DNA of 64,000 nucleotides. It comes from Membranipora membranacea. Lineage: Eukaryota; Bryozoa; Gymnolaemata; Cheilostomatida; Membraniporidae. Position 1 is the stretch's first letter. Every line of letters begins with the position of its first letter. This document shows, piece by piece, positions 11,733-24,400 of the stretch. The notes below the pieces were generated by a model, which worked only from the letters and a program-made list of their open reading frames with translations, did not search any database and was not told the DNA's origin. The DNA lies in the NCBI GenBank assembly GCA_914767715.1, contig OU612074.1:8509501-8573500 (forward strand). The letters are read 5' to 3'. The translations under genes and the position numbers were made by a program.

Positions 11733-14700
11733 CATTCCATCCCTATGATATTAGCCATGAGCTTGTTTTATTTTCTATTGCAATGATGTTTTATTCTAAT
11801 CAAATCTTACCACTAACGAATCGGATTTTTATTTATATTTTATTCAATTGTTGTATGATCAATCCATTTTTATCAAGTTTATAATTTATAGATTTTTGAA
11901 ATACATTCCTGTTATGCAATTGTGATTTTATTTATTAGCGTAGTTTCTGTAGTAAAAACCTAAGCTGATTAAAAAGAAACACTCTGTTTTGAATATTCCT
12001 AATCATTTTTCTATCCCTTTCATTCCTTTTTCTAAATAAATTCTCAAAACAAAAATAGGATATAGCATTACTGAATTGTCCTTCTTATTATTATATCATT
12101 TGATAGAGAAGGTCCCTGGGTCTACCCATTCTCATTAATCAGACAGGACTGTTTCAATCCATCATCACACGCTAATAAATTAATTTTACTGAGATGAACC
12201 AATTTGACCGATTGCATTTCACACGTCATCAAGCTAGGCACAATTGGAGTTATTTTTCAAAAATGCCGTATCCGCGTTTTTGTCCCAGCTCGACTTATTC
12301 CAGTTTATCACACGAGGACTAAGAAATGTTAGTATTTATCTCGCACCCCTCGACAGACTTGCTGGCACCCTCTCAGACAAAGTTGATCCTGATTTATAAG
12401 ATCTGATATTTTCACCTAATAATCGGCTGAAGGGTCGGACATTTCCATAAACTGACAACTCCAGACAGCTGTTTGTATGCATTCTACACTGCCTCACTGA
12501 CTACTGTACAAACCTGCACAACTGCACATCGTGAAACAAGATTAATGTTTGATTGGTCATAAGTTTTTCTAAATATTTATTGCCTCTTCGGTTTTTTTGG
12601 CAAAAAACTCTGATTTGCTAAACTTGACGCCAATTTCTTACCAATGAGTCGAATCCAAGTCCTTGTTCTAACTTATTTGTGCAATAATTTATAATTGAAT
12701 AAATTTTTGTGATCCAGTTACATGCTGGGATTTTACTGTAGGTATAAAATGATTTCATAAAGTTTAATCTCAATAAATGTGATGTAAGGAAAAAAGTCAT
12801 TCTATTTTTACAACAATCAAAGTCTTGAGAAATTACCTTTGATATTTCTTCTTTATATCATCCATAAATATAAATGTGAATTCAAAATGCACTTGAACTA
12901 TGTGATATCAAGTCTCGCCTCACGCCTCTATATAACTCTCCTTTTGATTCATTCTATCTGGATGTGTAGACCAGTGAAGAAAAAAGTTTATAATGATGCA
13001 TCAATTGTTGAGTAAACCCCAAAGCCTGTTGAACTTTTAACATTTAATTAAATTTATTCATAAACAAGCTTTCGTTTCTATAATTCTACGCTAATTAATA
13101 TATTCTAATTACTCTTGAGTGGTGTTGAGTGATGAGAGCATTTTTAGACTATCATTTACTCACACAAATTATTATACATGAAGAGTATCGGGGTTTCACT
13201 GGTGGCGTGCTTCGGTTAATTTTTTGAATTGATATAATTTTTCTACGGTATTGAGTTTGCCCAACTTGGAGACAGAGTGGTGCTTCCATTGTCTAGGTTT
13301 GCAAGACACAAAAATATATTTCGCAATATGAGTTTTAATGAAATGTTAGTAATTCTCGCTTTTTCTCCAATGATGACGTTATTATCATGGCAATTTTCGA
13401 TTCATAAATATAATTTGGCTTTTAGTGCATAAATGTGGCACCTTGAAAATGGCGATTAAGTCTCTATACCAAATTCACAAGCATTCTTGCAATTTTATGA
13501 CTAAACTCATGTGGTCTATGATAAACAAAAGATATATATTATATCACAGACTTATTCTGGAGAAAACGGCAATTGCAGGTCAATTGCTACCTGATGAAAA
13601 AAACACACATTTGTTCGGATATTTTAAAAACGAAGTTTAAAATGTTGAGATCAATGAAGTTCATGCATCTCAAACATAGCACGTAGCACAAGACAGAGAT
13701 ACCGCCTTTTTTATTTCCAGGAATACCACTATAGCTCCAAAGTATGTTGATGTACCCTGCTTTGATAATAAATCCTAGCCAGAGTTTAACTAAACTGGTC
13801 TGGAGGACGTCTTCATATTAGCTAGCTTTGTTGGGTTTTCATATATTGGAATGATGTCAATGAATTTTGATTTTACGAACCAGTGCAAAAGAGAACTCTC
13901 CCTCTGTGAATACCATTCTTCTATAATAAGCTGTTGGGCAATAATTAAATTTTGACAGAATCTTCTGAAAATATTGATAATTCCTAAAAAAAGTCTTCAA
14001 TTTTATTTTTAAGCATTTAAAAAGCTAATGGATGGTGAAAGCTGAGAGAAAACAAAAAATCATTTCTACGACTCTTCATCATTCCCAAAATACCTACCTA
14101 ATTGTCTTTTAGCATCAGAAAAAAAGCTAATGGATGGTGAAAGCTGCTAAGACACAAGAAAGCGTTCATAGGGGCAGTGGACAATACATTACTTTACGAA
14201 TAAATTCTGAAGCACATTGAAAAATGATACAGAGCTTTGGTGCCTGTGAAATTTATTTAACCTGTCACAAATTCAGTAGTTTGGCAGCTTCCCAAATGTT
14301 ATGTAATGATTGTTATTTAGATCAGTCAATGTCATCACCTTAATTTAAATTTTGGGCTAAATGAAGACAAAATTGTTTCTGGCAAACTTTTGGATGACTT
14401 TCATATTTCAACACCGATTTGCAAAGTGTTATTGAAAAATTTTAACGCAATTGATGTTCGAATATTTCAAATTTTTCTTGGAATCATCTATTCAGACAGC
14501 AACATTTCAACAGGATTTCTTGCTTGTTTTGCACTGAACGATCTAGAACAGTTAGGCCTCCTAATTTCAAAGTCTTGTAATTCAATTAACTTTTTGCAAC
14601 CCAAACCTTTATCTGATAATTCAATCCACCAATCAGCAATAGCTTGCTCCTTATCCTCAGTTCTGATTGGTCTAAGTCCGCTGCCGCTTGTCATCACCTA

Positions 14701-16568
14701 ACCACCACAAGTATATGGATGTTGATAGCAGAACGTATAATAATGTGTGGTTTGGAATGATGTTATCATATTTTGATGGTTTGTTTGTTAAACAGGGACA
14801 CACTTTTCCAAACTCCTGTTGCTTTCTGCTACCAACTGTTTTACGCCTTTTCATCACTTTTTTTAACTACTCAAGTGTTAGAACTTGTTATACAGCGAAA
14901 CTAACACTAGCTATACTACACTCTAACTGAATAAATTATAAACAGCACTCTGGACTACGTGAAATACGATCAAAAACTCTCAAGGTAAGTCCAAGTGCAA
15001 CACATTTTCCTGTTCCTTGTTTACAAATCGTTGTTCTCCTGATTAGCAGAAAGTTCTCCTTTGGCGTAATACATCCCTTCACCATGAGTCACACTGTTTA
15101 ATCTTATAGCTTTAGTTTCAGAAGTCGTGGTACCAGATTTTAAATGTCAGATTAAACTTTTGGTGTTTAGACATTTCTTTGTCATAAATGATGCAATTAA
15201 ATTGGAAGAAAAATGATTTGCTATTAAATTTAATCATGAGGAAAAGAGCCATAATTGACTTAGTTCACATCTTAGAGTCTTTTTGTCAAACCATGGGATA
15301 TTGAGCAATAGTCATCAAACCAAACCATTTCATCCATTATGGTGCACCGATAAACTTTCTTACTGGGTGATTAATGTGATCTAACCCCCCACAGTGAGCC
15401 ATTACGTGGCACAAACCAGTTTTAGATCATTCACATGAGAAAGTATTGGTGATATACCACCTTCAAACTTTCTACGAGATTATTTTTCTGTTGACCTTTT
15501 GGCTTTTGCAGAAAGAGCTGATTTCAGACTTTATCAGAGAAAAACGTTATAATCCTTACAATGATACTAAAAAAATTATTTTGTTTCATTGTCATCATGC
15601 TTGGATCTAGACACAATTATTCAGTCTGTGGGTCTACCAATATTGTGACACATAAATCTTAGTCACAAACTGAACGATTTTGTGTCTGAAAATAGACAGT
15701 AAAACTGCTCTACATTTATTATGAAGTCCCCTGCTCACTCACTGAGATATAGGTCGCCGGAAAGCTCCAATTGTTTTATTACTCTGGATGATATCCCCTA
15801 TATTGTCAGAAATACTTTAATAAGTCACTGATATTGTAGTATTTTGACTCATATATCTAACTTTTGTTTACATTTCTGCGTAATGTATATCCAATGCGAT
15901 CAATTAAATCCCCTTATCCTTTTGAGCTTCTACGTTAAACTGTAAGCCACCAGAAATTAGGTGATGATAAAAGAATCCTTCGTTGTGTCCACAAATCTAA
16001 TTCGATTACTCACATCAAAGCCAAACATGAAACTCTACGCTACCGAATATTTTTTATGGTTTTCTCATCATCTCCAGTGGGGGTTTTAATGATCAACATT
16101 TTTTTATTATTAAGTAGGAGGCCTTTAAAGTTGAGTTGATCGATGTAGGAAGGACTAGATTGTAGACCTGTATAGCTTTTAGTTGACCTGTTTTGATCTG
16201 AGGTTATTGGCAGATAAAACTGAGCCATTTAGATTTTATTGCTCAAAGCTGTTAAGATTTATTATGAAAATTTGTAACTCTTTAATTTCCTTGATTGGAT
16301 GGCCAAATTTGACTAGCTCAGCTGCCTGACAAGGCTGTGTGTGCAGAGGGCTAATTTTCTGATTTGAGATTTTTATCCTGCAAACGCTGATAAAAGAAAT
16401 GGAGATGAGGCAGTTGGTCGTAGCCTTGTTCAGTGGCTCATGTCTTTGTCAATTGAGGGGCTGAGTGACCTGTAGTTTAATGACAACCTAAAACCATAAT
16501 CTATCGAATCGCCAGAGTTATACCCAAATTTAATTTGTACATTTTTTTTAGTATTTGCCCCAACATGA
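11733..16568. other. Gene-poor AT-rich spacer
   Basis: I find no chain of exons or long frame that looks coding. Opposed overlapping frames occur near 14390-14930, but none shows a known motif. A short direct repeat of about 25 bases (GCTAATGGATGGTGAAAGCT) occurs near 14025 and again near 14127. Otherwise I see nothing beyond AT-rich sequence. Confidence 0.6.
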
Positions 16569-16752
16569 GGTATTAGGTATTAGGTATTAGGTATTAGGTA
16601 TTAGGTATTAGGTATTAGGTATTAGGTATTAGGTATTAGGTATTAGGTATTAGGTATTAGGTATTAGGTATTAGGTATTAGGTATTAGGTATTAGGTATT
16701 AGGTATTAGGTATTAGGTATTAGGTATTAGGTATTAGGTATTAGGTATTAGG
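16569..16752. repeat. About 26 copies of the heptamer GGTATTA (TAATACC on minus)
   Basis: A perfect 7-bp tandem array of about 184 bases. On the minus strand it lies 72 bases past the stop codon of a reverse-transcriptase fragment (16824-17324), in the position and orientation of the simple-repeat 3' tail seen in CR1/L2-type non-LTR retrotransposons. It resembles the animal telomere repeat TTAGGG only loosely and has no G-triplet. Confidence 0.95.
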
Positions 16753-16823
16753 TTTATTTTACATTCTCTATCACAATTATGCGGCAAGACTGGATGCTTC
16801 GAGAGCTGTTTGGCATTAAAAAC

Positions 16824-17400
16824 TTATTGTAAATAGATAAAACTGTTGTTCTGAAACATCATAAAGTAATTGAAAAAACTATGTTGCCTTTCCACTGTGC
16901 GGCATCTGGCAGGTCTGAAAAAGTACTTCGAGCGAGAGGACAATCTACTGTGGTTAAAAATGATTCGGTCATACAGACGATGGTGTACATTATTCAAAAT
17001 CTTACTAAAATGGCATTCAGAGATATCAAATAAAAACTTATTTAGGGCCTCATCATAATTGAACTCGGGTAATATAACATTGATGCATGATTTCTGCATA
17101 TTCTCTAGTCTTTGTTTGTTAGTATCAGATAAAAAACAGTACCAAGCTGGGACGCCATAGGTAATCACAGATCTGACATTACTGGTATAAAAATGTTTCA
17201 ATCCCTCAACATTAAGGCCTATTGTACTGAGTTTCTTCATCAAAAATAGTCTAGATCTACATTTGCTTATAATTTCATCAGTGTGGGCATTAAAATTCAG
17301 GTTCTTATCAATCTGTACGCCCAAAAATTTTGTAGCATCACAAGGTTGGTGTTAAAACAGAATCATCAAAAGGAAAACAGACATCATGTGCGACCCGGTT
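16824..17400 (-). pseudogene. Non-LTR retrotransposon reverse-transcriptase C-terminal remnant
   Basis: The 166-aa frame matches the region after the catalytic part of CR1/RTE/Jockey-type reverse transcriptases: an LGV-IDxxLxxxxH-like start (here GVQIDKNLNFNAHTDEI), then KCRSRLFLMKKLSTIG, a FYTSNVRSVITYGVPAWY segment and a closing motif with R.RT...SFF. The sense frame continues upstream into another reading frame near 17350 (PFDDSVLTP), so there is a frameshift. No catalytic YxDD part or ORF1 is seen. It is a 5'-truncated, inactive copy. Its 3' flank runs into the heptamer array at 16569-16752. Confidence 0.8.
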
Positions 17401-18121
17401 GGTTAGTGTGGCTTTCATAAATTTAGTTCATTAAAATGGCTGGTTTCACCTCAAAATCATCATTTCCTATAAAAATAAATGCCATTTTTGTGTCACGGGT
17501 TCTGTCAATTGTATATACTGCTAACCTGCACATATAAGATCAACTGACAAATAAATCTCAATCAATCATAATAAACTATCCTATTTTCTAATTCTGCAAG
17601 GCCTGTCTCATTTAGCAGCTGTGGAAATGTACTTACGTAATATCAACATTTTAAAATAATGAGTAAGACTCTATAATGCCCTAAAAATATTTCTATATAA
17701 TGGTGATGATGTTTTCAACAACACTTATGTAATTTAATTTGGAATAGCGTTACGCCATGGTAAAGTATGTGATCAGTATAAGACTGTGGTAAACCAAATT
17801 CTAAGTGCATTCTGCAACCATCTAGCCACAAAACTTTGTCTCAATTAAATTTCAAAGATGAATTCAATTAGGTTTTTCATAATCGTTTTAACAGCTTTTA
17901 TATGTGTTTGTTGCCAGTGATAGTGGCAGACAGACAAGCTATGAGTATCCATATCACAAACAGGCACCTTACTATTACTACCGATATTCAAACCATATGA
18001 GCGCTCATCAATTCTAATCACTTTTGACAGAAAACTTCTGTGTATGGCATAATTTCAGTGCATTGCTCTACCGTCTTCGGTGACTATGGCCTCTTAGCCA
18101 ATGTCAATATCATATTTCTCA
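17401..18121. other. Spacer upstream of the MRF gene
   Basis: No coding signal is seen. The stretch may contain the 5' part of the truncated retrotransposon and the distal upstream region of the MRF gene. A segment at about 18095-18137 is repeated at 18293-18336, on the far side of the palindromes. Confidence 0.5.
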
Positions 18122-18192
18122 TATATCTAGGGAAGGGAAACAGGAATATGTTCTGGTCCAGAACATATTCCTGTTTCCCTTCCCTAGATATA
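18122..18192. repeat. Perfect 71-bp palindrome (35-bp arms, 1-base centre)
   Basis: The left arm begins TATATCTAGGGAAGGG and the right arm is its exact reverse complement, with a single T between them. It lies about 300 bases before the MRF start codon. No frame is maintained across it. Such a perfect inverted repeat can form a cruciform and is usually unstable, so it is probably recent, or an artefact of assembly. Confidence 0.95.
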
Positions 18193-18210
18193 CTCAAAAA
18201 AATACACAAA

Positions 18211-18233
18211 GTCCTCCAGAACTTCTGGAGGAC
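18211..18233. repeat. Perfect 23-bp palindrome (11-bp arms, 1-base centre)
   Basis: GTCCTCCAGAA, a central C, then TTCTGGAGGAC. It follows the 71-bp palindrome by 18 bases. The core resembles a heat-shock-element-like inverted GAA/TTC pair, but that may be chance. Confidence 0.9.
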
Positions 18234-18359
18234 GAGTTTTCACATGTGTGCTATGAATAAAAAATGGTGGGCAGAATAGCTCACTGCCCCTCAGCCAATG
18301 TTTGTATCATATTTCTCATAAGTCTAGGGAAGGGACAGTGGTTTAACTATTACTTTTCT

Positions 18360-18365
18360 CAGCTG
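18360..18365. promoter_or_regulatory. E-box CAGCTG upstream of the MRF gene
   Basis: CAGCTG is the core preferred by myogenic bHLH dimers and lies 131 bases before the start codon. Single E-boxes are common by chance, so autoregulation is only a possibility. Confidence 0.25.
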
Positions 18366-18440
18366 ACATTTCTTACAACGCAGCAGAAGTATTTGAAACC
18401 CTGTTCTTATCTTTGATTTTCTTTTTCTTTCATTTTACAC

Positions 18441-18442
18441 AG
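18441..18442 (+). promoter_or_regulatory. Candidate splice acceptor in the MRF 5' leader
   Basis: A pyrimidine-rich tract of about 30 bases ending in TTTTACAC precedes this AG, 53 bases before the start codon. It could be the acceptor of an untranslated first exon or, if the animal uses spliced-leader trans-splicing, the leader addition site. The sequence alone does not decide. Confidence 0.45.
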
Positions 18443-18495
18443 GCTTGTCTGAAACATCTTAGATTCTGGATTCAAAGCTACATTACTCTGAAGAC

Positions 18496-21400
18496 ATGAT
18501 GATGACTGATGGTAGGATGTCTTGTCAGTACGGGGCGGTAGATGGAGCCCCACATGCCGCGAAAAGCTCTAACTTCTATAACTACTATTTTCCGATGACG
18601 ACATCAAGTCGGCAGCTTTACGACAATTATAGCACTGTATCAGCATACCATCCCCAGGCAGCCCCTCAAAGGTATGCTGCCTTAATTCCGAAAGGAGTTT
18701 CAATCCTTACCAAGTAGGGTTCATTACAGTCTGCTTTTGCTGAGCTTGTTGTCTATTAGGGTTCCAACAGTGAAACGAAAAAAAAAATTACAGAATCCTG
18801 TTAGGTTCAGTATCAGCTAGTTCTACTACTAAAGGAATTATAGACCCGAGTCATACATATATATTTGAATGACTACCACCAAATGAAGGTATTAGAGAAA
18901 ATTGGAGGATTGTGGCCCCATTCTATTGGCTTGGGCAACCTAACTACGTGCCTGCAAGACCAACAAAATCATTCCCGCAGGCAAAAAACAAGATGTTGGT
19001 TGGTTGGGCGGTTGTGTCTGTATTTGAACCCTTTCTGAAGTGCTTTGTACCTAAGTGTGTCCTGTTAGTGTCTGCCAGGTCATATTGTAACTTAAGATTC
19101 AATTGTTATGGTTTTGTACCAAGTAGCCTTTGTTGACCTGCTGTCATTCTCTAATTACAATTAAGATTCCAGATTGTATAATCCCTGTCAAAATCTGCAT
19201 TTGGATTTGTGTATTTGTAACAAATCAAATAAAATGTTCACAGTGAATCGTCGAAAGCAAAGGTGTTTTTTCGTCCGGATAAGATTCTCACATAGACCCC
19301 TTTCACAATAAATATCATACACTGGCGTTGAAAAATACATAGAACATTGCTTGCAAGTTTCTTAGCCAATTGTCTGATGCACCAAACTACTAAATAAACA
19401 GGCAGCAAGCATATTTTTCTCCTCATTACTCCATTTGTAGGTATGACTACACGACCACTTTGTCAGACTACTCAACTGTAGGTAAATGGCCACCCGCTCC
19501 TCCTGCTCTAACTCCAGCTAATCTACCCACGTCTGCATCTTCGGCAGTGCTTCATCTCAGCGGATCTGGAGGAGGTAATCAGATCAGCCCACTACAACAC
19601 TCAGAGCTGCCGGATCACTCTCCTGGCAGCAGGCATGGAGGACTCAACAATACTGATCAGGTTTGTAAAGCGCTGTTGGTAGATAGCCAGGGCAGGCTGT
19701 CGGAGGGGAGGGTGGTTGGTGTACCCCAACCTGCCCCTACAGCCTGCCCTGGTTTGATGGTAGATTAGAATATGACTGGATTGTGGTGACAAGTTTTGAC
19801 TTTTGAAAGTGTCTTGTAGACATGGTGTTGAAAATGTAGAGTATTTTGTTATCTTGCGAATGATTTATAATTTGCAATTGATGACTTCCTTGTTTCAAGA
19901 GATGATTAGAATAACTTTTTAGTTCAAAAAAATGCCCATTACAAATTACTGCACCTGCAATCCTGTGCAAAGACTGCCACCTGGATTCAGGGCACTTGTG
20001 GTGAGGTCAATAATTCTCAGTTTTCAGTTAGTCGCAGAATAATCTCATTTAGTTTGATTGGTTTAAGCAGTTTTAAATCATCAAACTTTCAATTTTTCCA
20101 ATGTTGAGTTCAAATGCTAAGTGTTGTACACTTTTAACTATGGAACCACGCAAGCAAAAAACGTAAATAACAAATGGGCTTTCCGTCAATGAGAAATATA
20201 GCTACTGTAGTTTCCTCTCTCACTAAGTCTACTAAAAAAACTTTGAGCATGAAGGCACTAGCATTTTGACCTGGTGTTGAAAAGCGCTAGCCGATACATA
20301 TTGACATCCTGTGGGATCGCTGCCAATTTTTTGAGTATGAGTAGTGCTTTGATTCTTGTACTAAGGAGGGCTGAATCAGTCAGATTATTGCTCACATGTT
20401 TTTGTCATCATTACTACAAAGTATCTGGTCCTTTGATCAAATAGAGTAATAAAAAAACACCTTAAAATTTTGTGACTAACTTTTATCGCAGTCACTCCAC
20501 GTAAATGAGTGGACACAACTATATTACAATTTCCTTCCTGAGTAAACATTGGTTATGATTAAAAATCTTGAAAGGCTATCAACTTCCAAAATCATGACCA
20601 ACTCCTCTAAACTGTCCTCCCGCTCCATCAACATGGAGCCATTACTAGTGTTACAACTAGCCATTATGGTAAACCATTTTTTCATGATATTGTGTAGTGT
20701 GCTCGTGTCCTAGTCTGTAGTCCTAGTTGTCCTACTCCTCACTATACACAAAAACTAAAGCCAAAATGTGTAGGTGGATTCAGACCTGTCCCTGCATAGG
20801 ACGCATATTCGATCCATAGATCCATAGATTTAATATCCCAAAAAAGTTTGATATATTTGCTAGCAGGGAAAGATTAACATATTCTACATCACTCTTTCAT
20901 TTTTCATTCCAGGCGATGAAATCAGATGACAGTAAAGCTGAGTCTGTGGTCTCAGAAGACTTGGGAATGTCTGATGATGAGTCACATCAGCATGTCCTCG
21001 AGCCAGGATTCCATGGAGAAGGCAGAAAATGTCTACTTTGGGCCTGTAAAGCCTGCAAAAAGAAAACGGTGAGTGGGCAAACAGCAATTCTCTGTGGCTA
21101 TAAAGGTCACAGTACCTAATGCCTCTATGAGTGGTTTACACTGTACTCCGTTGTGGTGATATGTGAAGTTATACAATGTTTGATTACTCCTTCGTAAGAA
21201 CAAACAGGAATCATCTCGATTAGAAATTAAGTAACTGATATCAGTTAGTTTTTAATAATTTTTGTTGCAGTTATTAGGAGTTATTGCATCTCGTTTCTTT
21301 AGTATCTTCCAAAATCGTCGGCTAATAAATCGGATTTAAAGATTGAAAAATTTCAAGTTCAACATTGATATAGCTGATGGTGTGTTCCAGGGAGAGCTGG

Positions 21401-24400
21401 GAGACTTGTAATATCGTTGCATAAATTCTACCAATTGATATCCTCTCAATATACAAGTCAAATATTTTCGTTCTACTGTGATTGGTCAAAACAGTTGCTC
21501 CAGGTGAGGCTCGAACTCACAGCCTCCGCATCTCATACTGATTTATAAGTACGGCGCGCTGACCGATTGCGCCACTGGAGCTGACAATTCAGGACACCAT
21601 GGGGCCATTTTTGAATCGGAGTAACACAACTCTGTTATCTTATCTCATCTATCTTATCTATTGTCCCAACACCGGGACCAGTACCGAGATTACATAATAT
21701 TTGATTTTGATAGGGTGGGGTGAATTAAACTCGAAATGTGGAAAATGATGAGACCAATTGACTGTTGGGTCATGACTTGTGTATCCTTCCAGTTGTCGGC
21801 ACCAAACTATTTCCATAGACATCCATTTTAGTTGGCACCAATCTACCCATCCCGGTATTTTGTCAATCCTTACTCTATTTACATCAGTGATGGTTCTTTA
21901 CATGTCTTCCACTGAGGTCATGGATACTTTCAGTAATTCCTGCTGCCAAAGTCATTCTATGTGAGCTAGACAGGGGGTCTGAACAAGATCACTATTGTTG
22001 TCTGTGAGGTCAAGATCACCTCATAATAATTACTTCCTTGTCTTCACATCCAGGTTGCAGTAGATAGAAGAAAAGCAGCCACAATGAGAGAGCGGCGTAG
22101 GCTGAGAAAAGTCAACGAAGCCTTTGAGAAACTGAAGCGCAGAACCTGCGCCAATCCTTCCCAACGTCTACCAAAAGTCGAAATACTAAGAAATGCTATA
22201 GACTATATAGGTAAGAAATGAACGTGATAAAAATCCGAAGGATGTAACTCTGTAATCAAGACCTAAATGATTGCCTATGGAAAGTGAAGACTTTGGAGCT
22301 GGAGCTGCAAGCTCACCAAATGTAGCAAAGATGTGCCCAAGTCTTCATGATTAGGTGTATGTTGCGCTGGTATCTAAAGATTTATTGTGAATCTCTGAGC
22401 TCTTGGCTATATTCTTGGGTAGGGTGCCTCTAATAGGGGACAGAGGAGCAGTTGAATAATTCTGCCGGTAAATTTACCAACAGCCAATTCAATAATGATA
22501 CCAGTTAGTATCAGTTCTACAATTATTTATTATAGAAAACTTAGAATCAATGCTGAATGGAATGAGACCGCCTCTACCAACAGGAAATATAAAGAGAGAA
22601 TCGAGCACAGCCTCGAGATCGGGTCAGCAGACTACAGGTGTAAACAACTCCTCTAGTATCGCTGATCTGGATAGGAGTCTCTCCCCACCCTACACTGCGA
22701 ATAATAATACTATGGTGAGTTTTATCTGATTCATATCAGGGGAGACCACCTTGACATATTTATATATGTTGCGCCAAAAATTTCAGTTTTGACAGCCTGA
22801 ATTCAAATACTATACAAAGGTAGGGCATTGGGAACTGACGCAAATGAAATGGTTTTATATCAAGAGAATACTTGCAGGTTTAGGCAATTCTTTCAAAGGT
22901 GTGGTCTAGTTTTGAGATCTGGTTTCTGTGCGATAGTACATAGTCTGTGAGAAAGGAAACCAAGTTAAATGCTGACACATAGGGTACTGAAAAAAATGTA
23001 GGTACTTTTTGATGACCCAGCTATGCGATTACAATATTATACAGGATTATTAAAACCTATAACCATATATCTGTCTATTATTTTTGGAGATCTCTACTAG
23101 AGTTTCAAGAGCAAGATCATAGCCTTGTATGCGGCCACTTCTTTTTGGATTTTGCGTGGCAAAGCAAGCAAAATTCTACTAAACCTTCCAAACGAATAAG
23201 GGTTATTTATTTATCATTATTGTGATTATAAGATTGGGCGATAAAAATGATTTGCTATTATCGACTTCCTCAATCCAGGATGCAGAAACGATAGATATTT
23301 TTATGGGTTGAGTCTGCAAGCCTGTAAGTCTGGTAGATGTCACATTTTCAAGGATTTCACACCTCAAGTCGAAATCTCAAGACACCAGACAGACAAAAAT
23401 GTATGAGAAACACCTTAAATATAATTATCCAAAATTTTTCATCATAATTGCCACTAATTGTCATATAGAACCACAACGTAAGGATTCAAACACTGCTAAA
23501 ATATTTCGTCTGATGCGCGCTTCTATATCCTTGAGAGAATTAAGCTACTGGCTGCCGATCGAGGGATTTAAGGTATATTCCCAGGAATGTGATTTGGGGA
23601 TAATTTGATATGATGTGATCACTTTAATACGTTATGGTATATCGTTATGCTAGTTACGCTACGTAGGGCGAAGCAATAAAACTAATTAGTCATCTGTTTA
23701 TGTCTCCAAATCGCATAACTTAGTCTGTCCACAGGGGAAATATCTGGTTGAAAAAAGATCTACATACTGCCAAAATGTAGATGACTTGGTAAAATATATG
23801 GCCTTCCTTTTTTAATAATTTGGGCATATACGCATATTAGGGATGTCCCACCCTTTTCTGCTCATATCCTGTCTGAAACCCATGTTGTATTTTTTTTCCG
23901 ATTTCAACGGCTTGATAAGCATTGCAAAAAATATTAAAAAAGTTTCAAGTTTATCCATAAAAAGTTGCCTCAGTAAATTGTTAATACAATCAATAAGCCA
24001 CTGGTTGTTACATGACATCTCCGAAAAAAGAAATTATTTTGTTTTACCATCACTGGTGCATTTAGTAGCAACCATAATAATAAATATTATAGGCCTTTTG
24101 GGCTTAGATAACCGGTGAGTGTAACCTTGATTTGTTTTTTTTATGGCTATCATCATTACTTGACTTCAAACGGCAGCGGATTATAAAAAGTTGTGAAACA
24201 ATACTCTGTTAAAAGATCCCATAGTGTCATCACCTCTTTCATATTTTGATTAGGGTTCTATATTTTACTACTTTTTTGCCGCTAAATATTTCAGCACAAT
24301 CTCAAGTTTATCCTACTTAGTAGTAAAGGCACTGAGAGGCACATTATGTCCCCTAATGAGGATCCAATATGTCCTTCTAGCTAGTTGATCAAACGAAAAG

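Larger units (their letters stand above)
18095..18336. repeat. Direct repeats of about 42 bp flanking two palindromes
   Basis: The copies at 18095-18137 and 18293-18336 share GCCAATGT, then ATCATATTTCTCATA and TCTAGGGAAGGGA, with only a few differences. The left copy runs directly into the 71-bp palindrome. The arrangement suggests a local duplication in which one copy later acquired or generated an inverted repeat. Confidence 0.8.

Noticed and set aside
14390-14930. Opposed overlapping frames of 60-103 codons that might be a small gene or transposase
   Set aside because: No recognisable motif, no start or splice context, and both strands are open over the same stretch, which is common in AT-rich spacer.
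16569-16752. Interstitial telomere repeat
   Set aside because: The unit is GGTATTA, a 7-mer without a G-triplet, and its position after a reverse-transcriptase remnant explains it better.
20790-20830. B-box-like ATTCGATCC suggesting another tRNA-like element
   Set aside because: No A box or paired arms at the right distance.
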